A stretch of DNA of 64,000 bases from Deefgea tanakiae (GTDB taxonomy: Bacteria > Pseudomonadota > Gammaproteobacteria > Burkholderiales > Chitinibacteraceae). Made by a program: the position numbers and the translations under genes. Positions 1 through 7,858 of this stretch are shown piece after piece. The notes beneath the pieces were generated by a model. The model was not told where the DNA came from and searched no databases. It was given only the letters and a program-made list of their open reading frames with translations. The stretch spans positions 930,001 through 994,000 of the forward strand of contig NZ_CP081150.1 of assembly GCF_019665765.1 (NCBI RefSeq). The letters are read 5' to 3'. The stretch's first letter is position 1; every line of letters starts with the position of its first letter.

Positions 1-2
1 AT

Positions 3-359
3 ATCAAGCGCACTTTAGCGGCAGTGCCTCTTGCCCATGCCGCATCAGTTCATGCTTTGATGATTAGTTTGAATCCCGGGGTCGATACCCCCAAATCCTT
101 GGCTGGATTGGCCAAAATGCATGAATTTGATGCGAAGAATGCGACCTTGGCGGTGAGTGATAATGACGCGCAGACGCGAAAATTGGCGGCTGCCTTGGGG
201 GTGAAATATCGGCGGGGTGCGAACGGGGAAATTAATCACAATACCCGCTTTGTGCTGCTCGATCAGCAAGGCAGAATTGTCGCCAGTAGCGATACATTGA
301 GTGTGGAGCCGGATCCAGTGTTGATGGCGGCGATACACGCAAAGCTGGCTAAAAAATAG
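3..359 (+). CDS. SCO1/SenC-type copper chaperone family protein, 5'-truncated by window edge
   Basis: The reading frame is open from the first bases, so the true start lies outside the window. The visible ~118 residues match the C-terminal half of the thioredoxin-fold SCO1/SenC family. They show a DTPKSLAGLA stretch (family DTPE-x-L), a GVKYRRG segment where family members have GVYY, and N-H-x-x-x-F before a beta strand ending in D-x-x-G-R. That histidine is the position of the conserved copper-ligand His. The CxxxC motif would be upstream and cannot be seen. Family role: copper delivery to cytochrome oxidase or thiol redox in the periplasm. A strong terminator follows, so this ends its operon. 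Confidence 0.7.
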   Translation: MKRTLAAVPLAHAASVHALMISLNPGVDTPKSLAGLAKMHEFDAKNATLAVSDNDAQTRKLAAALGVKYRRGANGEINHNTRFVLLDQQGRIVASSDTLSVEPDPVLMAAIHAKLAKK

Positions 360-387
360 TTTGATTTTTTGATTTCCTCCGATTGAG

Positions 388-415
388 CGCTCTCCATCTG
401 TAGAGCGTTTTTTTT
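388..415 (+). terminator. Rho-independent terminator
   Basis: Stem CGCTCT (388-393) pairs with AGAGCG (402-407) across an 8-nt loop and is followed by eight T. It lies about 30 nt after the SCO-type gene. Confidence 0.8.
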
Positions 416-493
416 GACTTTGATTAGTAAGTTGTTAAACCCGCAATTATTGTATTGATTGATGGGGAGTAATTTGCTGAAGAAGACAAATTA

Positions 494-604
494 TTGGCGA
501 CAATTCTGGCAAAAATTGTAGCATCTGCGAAACTCTGAGCGATTCAAAGCGTCGGTTTGCGGTCTTCAATATTTTTGATTTGTGCCAGAGTTGTTCGCCG
601 ACAA
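494..604 (+). repeat. Dispersed palindromic repeat, copy 0 (degenerate)
   Basis: Diverged member of the ~105-bp family. The 3' half (inner hairpin remnant, T-rich arm, GTTGTTCGCCGA end) aligns with copy 4. The outer ends read GGCGA and TCGCC where other copies have GGCCGA and TCGGCC, so pairing is kept by matching changes on both sides. It is the only recognisable content of the 416-697 gap. Confidence 0.55.
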
Positions 605-697
605 AGTCATCTGTAATGATTAGGTACTCAAAATTGAATCATGTCTGTAATTGTAAAAGACATGTTCGATTATTATGCATATTTTTTTTGCAAAACC

Positions 698-1801
698 TCA
701 AGTCATTTCGTTCAAATTGTGCGCGGCATACAGGGCCAATACCGCGACTATGTCTGATTGTGTAATCATGCCAACCAGCTCACCATTTGCTATTATTGGC
801 AGATGGTGCAAACCACCGTCGGAAAACAGCGGCACCAGCTCAAGCAAGGCCTGCTGAGGGGCCGCGGTGTGTACTGCTGCCGTCATTAGGTCAGCCAAGG
901 GCTTGTTCATTTCAAGAGTTGAGCGCGCCTGTTGCGTGTGCGGGTCAACCATCAGGTCGTGCAAAGTGACAATCCCGACCAATTTTTCTGCGCTGTCTAC
1001 AACCGGTAGTGCCTGCACGCGATGATAAGCAAGCTTGTTCCAGGCATCGCTGCCGCTATTTTGTGCGTTGATGCTGACGATGGAGCGGGACATTACGTCT
1101 GCGCAGCGGAGTGTGCTCAGATTCTGTTCCTGGGCGTGGCGTTGTGCGTCCTGCAGTACGTGCTGCAAGTCTTGCGGGCTGATATCGAGTAACTGTTCCT
1201 GTTGTTTAAGCGCGTAGGCAATATCTTCTTCGCGGGTTCCTACCCGCTGGCTGGGCAGTAGGTCGCTCGTATGGTGCGGTGAGGACAGCGGGGTGTAATT
1301 TGGGTAGCGTCGCCCAGCCAGTCGGTTAAACAGCAGCGCAATCAGTAGCAGCAGAGCCGAATTGATTGCTACCGGCGCCAGCACATATTGAAAAGCGAGG
1401 GCACTGATCTCTGGCCCACCAATGACGGCGCTCAAAGCCACAGCGCCACCGGGTGGATGCAGGCTGCGCGTTAGCAACATTAGGGCAATCGCCATCATGA
1501 CGGCCACACCCGAGGACAGCACCACATTGTCAATCAAAATGGCGCAACTTACACCAACCAGTGCGGATAGCGTATTGCCAACGATCAGCGACCAAGGTTG
1601 CGCCAAGGGGCTAGCGGGGGCGGCAAACAGCAGCACGGCCGACGCGCCCATTGGAGCAATCAGCCAGTGCGGTCGAATGCCCAGTAGAAATTGGCACAGT
1701 AGCTCGGTGCCGATCAATCCCAACGCCGCACCCAGTGCGCCAAGCAGACATTCTTTGCGGTGAGTCGGGGGTAGGGCCGGAAGAAAGGCTTTGTAAGGCA
1801 T
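698..1801 (-). CDS. HPP-family membrane protein with C-terminal CBS pair
   Basis: 367 residues. The N-terminal ~165 residues form an HPP domain with about five hydrophobic segments and the signature S-L-H-P-P-G-G-A around residues 113-120. A linker of ~60 residues leads to two CBS domains (about 232-360; each has an ALPVV/HLPII core followed by V-G-I/M-V/I-T). HPP proteins are inner-membrane proteins, some implicated in nitrite transport; CBS pairs usually bind adenine nucleotides, suggesting gating by energy state (inference). The length is normal for the HPP-CBS architecture. It is monocistronic, with no visible partner. Confidence 0.85.
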   Translation of the reverse strand: MPYKAFLPALPPTHRKECLLGALGAALGLIGTELLCQFLLGIRPHWLIAPMGASAVLLFAAPASPLAQPWSLIVGNTLSALVGVSCAILIDNVVLSSGVAVMMAIALMLLTRSLHPPGGAVALSAVIGGPEISALAFQYVLAPVAINSALLLLIALLFNRLAGRRYPNYTPLSSPHHTSDLLPSQRVGTREEDIAYALKQQEQLLDISPQDLQHVLQDAQRHAQEQNLSTLRCADVMSRSIVSINAQNSGSDAWNKLAYHRVQALPVVDSAEKLVGIVTLHDLMVDPHTQQARSTLEMNKPLADLMTAAVHTAAPQQALLELVPLFSDGGLHHLPIIANGELVGMITQSDIVAVLALYAAHNLNEMT

Positions 1802-1920
1802 AAAAATTGAAGATGCGTTTTAGAAAAACTTAATCTTACAAGGCCTGTGGATTTCTGGGCAGCAAATTATAGGTAGCTGCATTCGGACGTTTAGATTGCG
1901 GCTAGCGTGGGTGGGTGAGT

Positions 1921-2319
1921 CTAAAGTTTGTTAGTTCCCTCGGTTCCGCTGCGGCGGGTAGGAATACGAATCACAGTAATAGTACCAATCAAGGCCACGA
2001 CCAAAATTGACACTTGAGCCCATGGCTTGCTTGATAGTTGCCAGATCGACAAACCTGACGTCAGCAGCATCATGCCGATAACCAGATATTTTAGTCGTAG
2101 TGGTAGGCTGCGGTGTCGCTCCCAATCACGGATCAGTGCACCACACCAGGGATGATTGAGTAGGCGCAGGTGTAAACGTTGCGAGCCTTTGGCAAAGCAA
2201 TAGGCCGCTAGAAGGATAAAAGGAGTTGTTGGCAATCCCGGCACGATAATACCAATCATACCTAGTACCAAAGCTAGCACGCCGCTCAGTGTGAACAGGA
2301 TTTTATAAATCGGTTTCAT
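1921..2319 (-). CDS. DUF454 (YbaN-type) small inner-membrane protein
   Basis: Chosen start MKPIYKIL gives 132 residues, close to the YbaN family length; an upstream in-frame ATG at 2436 would add 39 residues without family character. The N-terminus carries the family hallmark G-x-x-G-x-x-x-P-G-L-P-T-T-P-F-x-L-L-A, followed by a CFAKGS motif and two further hydrophobic segments near the C-terminus. Function is unknown; E. coli YbaN lies near apt/priB and is not essential. It stands alone here. Its upstream region runs into repeat copy 1. Confidence 0.8.
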   Translation of the reverse strand: MKPIYKILFTLSGVLALVLGMIGIIVPGLPTTPFILLAAYCFAKGSQRLHLRLLNHPWCGALIRDWERHRSLPLRLKYLVIGMMLLTSGLSIWQLSSKPWAQVSILVVALIGTITVIRIPTRRSGTEGTNKL

Positions 2320-2450
2320 AAGCCCAATTTTTAACCGATGTTGATTACTGCTTGAAGCATACCGCAAGCATAAATTTCGATAAACCCTGAGATGATGTTT
2401 CTTGGCAGCCCTGGGTGCAATTGAAATTGCAATCATATGATCATGTCAGC

Positions 2451-2558
2451 TTTGGCCGATCTGTAGATGTCGAAGCGTGAAAAACGAAAGGCCGCTAACC
2501 ATCAGGTTGCTGCCTTTCGTTTTCTGGGGTCATGCTAGTGCTGCTCGGCCAATGCGGA
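2451..2558 (+). repeat. Dispersed palindromic repeat, copy 1
   Basis: Outer inverted ends TTTGGCCGA and CTCGGCCAA. The inner hairpin is unusually long here because AAAACGAAAGG on the left pairs with CCTTTCGTTTT on the right, around CGCTAACC-ATCA-GGTTGCTG. Plus orientation. Confidence 0.8.
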
Positions 2559-2612
2559 CATTTTCGCGAGACTTGGAATTGTCTATCAAACCCAATCCGA
2601 TTCAGTGGCAGG

Positions 2613-2715
2613 TTTGGCCGATCTGTTGATACCAAGGTTAGAAAATCGAAAGGCCGCAAACCATCAGATTGCGGCCTTAAACATTTTAGTTTTGTGTCTG
2701 AGCTACTCGGCCTTA
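2613..2715 (+). repeat. Dispersed palindromic repeat, copy 2
   Basis: Only ~55 bp after copy 1 and in the same orientation. Inner hairpin AAGGCCGCAA/TTGCGGCCTT, outer ends TTTGGCCGA and CTCGGCC. The space between copies 1 and 2 has no credible gene. The rest of the gap before the Sel1 gene (2716-2940) shows nothing I can assign. Confidence 0.8.
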
Positions 2716-2940
2716 GAAGACTCCTGATTACGAAACCTATGGGAGATCCAATTTTTCTAAGACCTGAACAAAGCTGCAGAGAGCCAGTAGCATGATAATG
2801 TGAATATTGCCCAAAATCTTACGTGTAGCCCTGTATAAGAACTCGATAGGATAGTGAACATATTATTCGTGTACTTTTGCGAGAAAATTTACATATGCCC
2901 GTGGTGCACTAAGCAAGCAAACCTTCATGGAAAACCTTCA

Positions 2941-4302
2941 ATGAAAAAAAGAATTCTCGCCATATTAATAACTGTTTTTACTACAACATCCCATGCTGGA
3001 TTTGATGAAGGAGTAGCAGCGCATAAGGCCGGTAATTATCAACTTGCATTTAAAGAATATGAACCATTAGCAAAACAAGGTGATGCTCAAGCGCAGAATA
3101 ATCTTGCAGAGTTGATTGTTTACACTCCGAAAGGAGATAAATATGGGCATATTTTACCTAATTTCGTAGCATATGACCCTGTTCGAGCTTTTGACTTATT
3201 TCGCAAAGCTGCGAAACAAGGCAACGCAGATGCACAATTTAATCTTGGCCGTTTCTACATGAGAGGTGAGCCTGTATCTAGTCGTTCTACTGGTTCTCGC
3301 GATCTGTTGCCAGATTATGCTCAAGCTATAAGTTGGCTAAGCAAAGCAGCTGAGCAAGGGCACACTAAAGCGCTGCGCCAACTCGGTGCATTGTATTACA
3401 ACGGAAAAGAGGTGACTCCGGATTATGCTCAAGCATTAAGCTGGTTTATTAAAGCCGCTGAGCGAGGTGATGCAGAAGCAAAAGTTACTCTAGGTGCGAT
3501 GTATTATAACGGGAAAGGTGTTCCGCAGGATTATGTGCAAGCCATGAGTTGGTGGAACAAAGCTGCTGAGCAAGGGAATGCAGATGCTCAATTTAATCTT
3601 GGTGCGATGTATTTTAATGGGCAAGGCGTAACTCAGGATTACTCTCAAGCAGTGAGTTGGTATAGCAAAGCGGCTACATCAACAGATCCGAAAATTAGTG
3701 CGAATGCAAAAAAATATCTTGTATTAGCACAAGATAAAATTTCGGTCATTTCTGAAAAGCCACAGAAAATAGAAAAAAAGGACCAACAACTGCTTGTCAT
3801 AGATAGCAACAAAGGTAGCAGTTTAAAACCAACTCACCCTGATGCCAAAGTTATGCGTGAATTTAGAAAATTAACAGCTGGCAGCTGTAAAAAAATAATG
3901 GAAAAACAGATTTTTTCTCTTGCAAGCAAGGGAGACTCTGATGCTCAATTTTGCCTAGCTTTAGCTTACTCTAATGCAAACTATCCAAATCCAACTGTTG
4001 AATATACTAAGCAAGAGATATATTGGCTTTGGAAGTCTGCAGAGCAAGGGAATGCATATGCACTAAGGAATCTAGGAGGAATTTATGAACTTGGTTCTGG
4101 AGTACCTGCAACGCCAATTAATCCTGCGATTGCATATGCCTTTTATAATCTTGCAGCACTTGCCGATCCATCTGTGAATACTAGAGATTATTATAAAAAA
4201 GAGATAAGTCGTGCGGATATTAAAGCGGGTAATTTGCTGGCAGAAGAAATGAAAAAACCGAATAACTTATTTAATGCGGTTGATAGATTTCTTAGGGAGT
4301 AA
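2941..4302 (+). CDS. Exported Sel1-repeat (SLR) protein
   Basis: From ATG 2941 the protein has 453 residues and begins with a clear Sec signal peptide (MKKRILAILI... ending SHA before GFDEG). An upstream in-frame ATG at 2854 would bury this signal, so it is rejected. The mature part is a string of ~36-residue Sel1-like repeats (A-E-Q-G-N/D-A-x-A-Q-F-N-L-G-x-M-Y-x-x-G-x-G-V) at about 25-300, a charged linker with one cysteine pair candidate, and at least one more repeat block at ~355-430. SLR proteins are protein-protein adaptors, often periplasmic. The gene is AT-rich compared with neighbours and lies between repeat copies 2 and 3, which suggests acquisition. The partner is unknown. Confidence 0.8.
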   Translation: MKKRILAILITVFTTTSHAGFDEGVAAHKAGNYQLAFKEYEPLAKQGDAQAQNNLAELIVYTPKGDKYGHILPNFVAYDPVRAFDLFRKAAKQGNADAQFNLGRFYMRGEPVSSRSTGSRDLLPDYAQAISWLSKAAEQGHTKALRQLGALYYNGKEVTPDYAQALSWFIKAAERGDAEAKVTLGAMYYNGKGVPQDYVQAMSWWNKAAEQGNADAQFNLGAMYFNGQGVTQDYSQAVSWYSKAATSTDPKISANAKKYLVLAQDKISVISEKPQKIEKKDQQLLVIDSNKGSSLKPTHPDAKVMREFRKLTAGSCKKIMEKQIFSLASKGDSDAQFCLALAYSNANYPNPTVEYTKQEIYWLWKSAEQGNAYALRNLGGIYELGSGVPATPINPAIAYAFYNLAALADPSVNTRDYYKKEISRADIKAGNLLAEEMKKPNNLFNAVDRFLRE

Positions 4303-4335
4303 TTATAAGTTCGATTGAAAATTAATGGAGAAGCA

Positions 4336-4425
4336 ATGTTGATAATTGAATATAAAATGCACTTTTTTAAAATGGCCGTAGACATTGATTTTGTTGGGTT
4401 TACTAGCAATATTGAGATTAACTAA
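4336..4425 (+). CDS. Possible 29-residue small ORF
   Basis: ATG preceded by GGAG at good spacing, 34 nt after the Sel1 stop. Encodes 29 residues (MLIIEYKMHF... ending NIEIN). It could be a genuine small gene or the head of a decayed one. No family recognised. Confidence 0.25.
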   Translation: MLIIEYKMHFFKMAVDIDFVGFTSNIEIN

Positions 4426-4481
4426 TTTAGTTTGGTTGCAATGCACAATGGCTTCGTGCTTAAATTTACAAAGGTAACGTT

Positions 4482-4574
4482 GTGAGAATATTATCATTCA
4501 TGGTTTTTATATTCATTAGCTTTTCTGTAAGTGCGGCTCCTAAATATTTAATTAAAACAAAAAACAATCTGTAG
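4482..4574 (+). pseudogene. Signal-peptide stub, probable truncated exported-protein gene
   Basis: GTG start with upstream AAAGGTAA. The 30 encoded residues are a textbook signal peptide (short basic start, FMVFIFISFSV core, SAA cleavage site) followed by only ~12 residues before TAG. The frame ends just before repeat copy 3, so the rest of the gene may have been replaced. It could alternatively be a very short secreted peptide. The remaining 4575-4934 holds copy 3 and unassigned sequence. Confidence 0.35.
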
Positions 4575-4621
4575 TGGCTTACTGAATTTGGCCACCAAAC
4601 AAGATTGCTCTGATGGTCTGC

Positions 4622-4724
4622 TTTGGCCGATCTGTCGATGCCTAGTCTAGAGAAATGAAAGGCCGGAAACCATCAGGTTACGGCCTTAATTATTTCAAGT
4701 CGTTGCTAAAGCTGTTCGGCCTAA
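4622..4724 (+). repeat. Dispersed palindromic repeat, copy 3
   Basis: TTTGGCCGATCTGTCGATG start, inner hairpin ending GGTTACGGCCTT, end CTGTTCGGCC. Plus orientation. Confidence 0.8.
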
Positions 4725-4934
4725 GAGACATAAAACGGCTAGTTCACTCAGGGCGATTAAGTATCTTGTGATCAAGCACGAATCAAAAAAATGAGAGATG
4801 CCAATTCAAAATTGGCGCATGGTAGTGACTCGTTTCGACATAGAATTTTAGGGTCGCCTAAACGGCCACCATTAACTCCAACCTCATGTATAAAAAAGAT
4901 TAACAACATCTAATTAAGTCATTTTAGCAAAAAG

Positions 4935-6551
4935 TTATAACTTAAATCGCGTCACTGCGGCGCGTAAATCACCCGCCAGTAGCTCAAGTGCTCGCACATT
5001 TTCATTGGCGGCGCGCACTGATTCTGCCGATTCTTCGACCATATGCGTGATGCGTTCCACATTAACGGCAAGGCTACTACTGGCGATGCTTTGCTCCGAC
5101 GTAGAATTGGCAACATCACGAATTTTGATTAAGGTTTCCGAAGCGCCACTACTAATCTCCCGCAACATGGCCGAGCCACGGTCCGCCATTTCTACGCTAC
5201 GCGATACCTGTGGTTTGGCCTCATCCATACTCGCCACCACCGACAAGGTATCGGTTTGCACCGCATGCACCATCGCCGTGATTTGCGCCGTCGCCTGCGT
5301 CGTGCGCTCGGCGAGTTTACGTACTTCATCAGCCACCACGGCAAACCCTCGGCCTTGCTCACCGGCTCGAGCAGCCTCTATCGCAGCGTTCAGCGCTAAT
5401 AAATTGGTTTGATCGGCGATTTCCTTAATCACACCCGCAATACTATCAATTTCGCGAGAACGCTCAACCAACCCGCTAATCAAGACCGACGCCGCAGAAA
5501 TTTGCTCGGAAACCTTTTGAATCTCACCCGCCGCTTGACTGACCAAACCTTCACCTTCATTGGCCAATTCGGCTGAGCGCGAGGAGTTTTCTTCGGTATC
5601 GCGCGCGCTTTGCGAAATATGATCGATACTGACCGACATTTCCTCAATTGCCGCCGCGCTCGATTGGGTCGCATCGGAAGATTGCCGAGAAGCATGATTT
5701 ATTGATTCCATTTGCTGGGTCAGGCTGCTGGCCGCATGTTTAAGCTCTTCTGCGCCGCGCTGAATCCCTTGAATCATTTCGCGCAAACTCGTTTGCATGC
5801 TGGAAACTGCACCCAGTAAGCTTTCCGACTTAAATGCGCCTTCCACTTTACGACCAAGATCGCCTTGCGAAATCGCCACAGCAATTTCGGCGGCATAATC
5901 AGGCTCCCCGCCCAACTGACTGAGTAGCTTGCGCACAGTAGACAGCAAAATCACCACGACAATCGCCGAAATGATTAAGCAAATCAGTACCTGCCAACGT
6001 GCGTTTTGCCAAAATCGCGTTTCAGCCTCAGCAAAACTCACACCATTGCCGACAATCCAGTGCCAACGCGGCGTTTGAATCGCCACCGACAGCAGCTCAA
6101 CAACCACGCCATCACGCTTAGAATTCCACCAATATTCAGTCAACGCGCCGCCCGATTTTTGTAGTGCTCCCACTGCAAGTGCTCCAACACTTTTACCATC
6201 CGCATCTTTAAATTCATTAAAACTAGTGCCATGTAGTTGCGGGTCTAAAGGCGTAGAAACAAAATTCAGTTTGTCGTCCACGACGTAAACATATTCCGAC
6301 TTATGGTATTTATTTTCCCGCAATAATTGTGTTGCAATCGCTTTCGCCTGCTCTTCCGGCATCTTGCCGCTCGCTGCCATTTTTTCTAGTTCAGTGATCG
6401 TAAGGTAGGTCGCACGTAAAAGCTGTTGAATGCGGGCTTTGTTGTCTTCGTTTGCCGCCGTTTTCATCGTCGAAAGGCCCACAATCATCACGCTGATCAG
6501 TGAAACCATAACAAAAATCGAAAAAAGCCATGCTTTGGTTTTTATTGTCAT
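4935..6551 (-). CDS. Methyl-accepting chemotaxis protein with single-Cache sensor
   Basis: Start ATG 6551 is preferred over 6590 because AAGGTG sits at SD distance and the protein then begins MTIKTKAW with a TM segment. 538 residues. Order: TM1 (~5-25); a periplasmic domain resembling sCache_2 (EYVYVVDD, W-x-W-I-V-G-N-G-V) to ~185; TM2 (~190-210); a HAMP-like linker; then the coiled-coil signalling domain with the conserved hairpin tip ([22 protein letters not shown]). No C-terminal CheR pentapeptide (ends TRFKL). Cache_2 sensors often bind small organic acids; the ligand here is unknown. Bracketed by repeat copies 3 and 4. Confidence 0.92.
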   Translation of the reverse strand: MTIKTKAWLFSIFVMVSLISVMIVGLSTMKTAANEDNKARIQQLLRATYLTITELEKMAASGKMPEEQAKAIATQLLRENKYHKSEYVYVVDDKLNFVSTPLDPQLHGTSFNEFKDADGKSVGALAVGALQKSGGALTEYWWNSKRDGVVVELLSVAIQTPRWHWIVGNGVSFAEAETRFWQNARWQVLICLIISAIVVVILLSTVRKLLSQLGGEPDYAAEIAVAISQGDLGRKVEGAFKSESLLGAVSSMQTSLREMIQGIQRGAEELKHAASSLTQQMESINHASRQSSDATQSSAAAIEEMSVSIDHISQSARDTEENSSRSAELANEGEGLVSQAAGEIQKVSEQISAASVLISGLVERSREIDSIAGVIKEIADQTNLLALNAAIEAARAGEQGRGFAVVADEVRKLAERTTQATAQITAMVHAVQTDTLSVVASMDEAKPQVSRSVEMADRGSAMLREISSGASETLIKIRDVANSTSEQSIASSSLAVNVERITHMVEESAESVRAANENVRALELLAGDLRAAVTRFKL

Positions 6552-6683
6552 CGCAACACCTTGCACATAAAAATTAAATAGATTCAGCATAAGCAGTAGA
6601 TGCTGCGAGCGCCACCCTCGTTAGTAGAGTTTATTGTGGCTTAATGATTTCGGATACCAACTTAGGTGATGTGGACGATCTGC

Positions 6684-6789
6684 TTTGGTCGAAGTGTTGA
6701 TGTCAAAACTTGGAAAACAGGCTGCAAACGATCAGGTTGCGGCCTTCATTATTTTGGTGGTGGGCCATAACTGTTCGGCCAAAGCGGTC
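6684..6789 (+). repeat. Dispersed palindromic repeat, copy 4
   Basis: CTTTGGTCGAAG start; inner hairpin with a weakened left arm (CAGGCTGCAAACGATC versus GGTTGCGGCCTT); end CTGTTCGGCCAAAGCGGTC. Shows the extended end GGCCAAAGCGGTC. The rest of the 6552-7049 gap is AT-rich and unassigned. Confidence 0.75.
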
Positions 6790-7049
6790 GCTGGTGTACT
6801 TCTATACTAGATAGGCCATCTTAGTTTTGCATCAGCTGCTGACTACGCCGACAGTTAACTTTTAACTGATAGTTAATTAGAAGCATGTGTGAATTTAGAA
6901 TCAATGGCGTTCCCTATACAGGTCTAAATGCAGCATGGGGGAAGATCAATTTTAAAATAAAGTGATTTTAAAAAAGGCAGTATTTCTTAATTTAAGTTAA
7001 AGCAACCTCTAATTTTTTAAGTTTAACTGTTATATTTGGAAAAATTGCC

Positions 7050-7481
7050 ATGCAAATAGAGCCAGTAAATAATTTGGCAGAAATCACTCGTCTACTGGAC
7101 TATTGCAATTTAAAAAGTTGCGATGTCGCAGTAGAAAGCCCACCGTTTTTCTATGGAATACACTACAAGAATGAGTTGGTTGCAATTATTGGCTTAGAAA
7201 TTTTCGAGCATGTTGGTCTGCTACGCTCATTGGCTGTCGCCACTGCATTTCGTGAAAAAGGATTAGCTACTTCACTTGTCTTATACGCTGAGGAGCAAGC
7301 CCGGCAACAGGGGGTAAAAACGCTTTATCTGTTAACAAATACGGCTGAGGTGTTTTTTCTTAAGACCAGCTATCAGACTACAGAACGCAATATGGCTCCA
7401 ATAGAGATTCAGGCAACAAGCCAGTTTTCTGAACTTTGTCCTTTGTCTTCTGCTTTTCTTTCAAAGCAACTAACAAACTGA
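7050..7481 (+). CDS. arsN2: GNAT N-acetyltransferase, ArsN2-like
   Basis: 143 residues, a single GNAT domain. Acetyl-CoA-binding motif A is LLRSLAVATAFREKGLATSL (58-77; the R/Q-x-x-G-x-G/A loop is REKGLA). Downstream, TLYLLTNTAEVFF and a closing segment with S-Q-F-S-E-L-C-P match the ArsN2 family, annotated as arsenic-resistance acetyltransferases. The enzyme would acetylate a small substrate (organoarsenicals or related compounds in characterised ArsN1; ArsN2 substrates are less clear). No ars operon is visible nearby. It sits alone between repeat copies 4 and 5. Confidence 0.72.
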   Translation: MQIEPVNNLAEITRLLDYCNLKSCDVAVESPPFFYGIHYKNELVAIIGLEIFEHVGLLRSLAVATAFREKGLATSLVLYAEEQARQQGVKTLYLLTNTAEVFFLKTSYQTTERNMAPIEIQATSQFSELCPLSSAFLSKQLTN

Positions 7482-7522
7482 GCTATATTTAGGCGCTTAA
7501 TTTTTTGAGTGTTTTTATCCGC

Positions 7523-7623
7523 TTAGCCGATGCGTCGATGCCGATAATTTAAAATGAATGGTCGAAACCCGTTAGGTAGCGGCCCTCATCACTATGAGTT
7601 TCTACACAAGCTACTCGGCTAAA
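7523..7623 (+). repeat. Dispersed palindromic repeat, copy 5 (diverged)
   Basis: Ends TTAGCCGA and TCGGCTAA form a perfect 8-bp inverted repeat, differing from the other copies at matching positions on both sides. Inner hairpin decayed. The rest of 7482-7858 shows no gene. Confidence 0.65.
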
Positions 7624-7858
7624 GACGACAATCATGTGCAGTCATGACCACATCCACAATCTTACATTTTCGTCAGCATCATAGAAAGTAGGACAATATA
7701 TGTCAGCTAACGATAGACTCAACATAATAGTCGATTAACTACTATAACCCGTATACAGCCTCGCTTTGCAAGGGAGGATTGACTTTTTACCGAGACAAAC
7801 AATCTCGGCCAGGCCCCAACATCAGCTGCATTTGCCAATTGCGAGCGGTAAGCAACGC

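Noticed and set aside
2532-2795. 87-codon plus-strand ORF
   Set aside because: Lies across repeat copies 1 and 2; translation is of repeat sequence.
7791-7812. CCGAGA/TCTCGG hairpin after the MASE1-GGDEF gene
   Set aside because: No T-run on the side needed for terminating the minus-strand gene.
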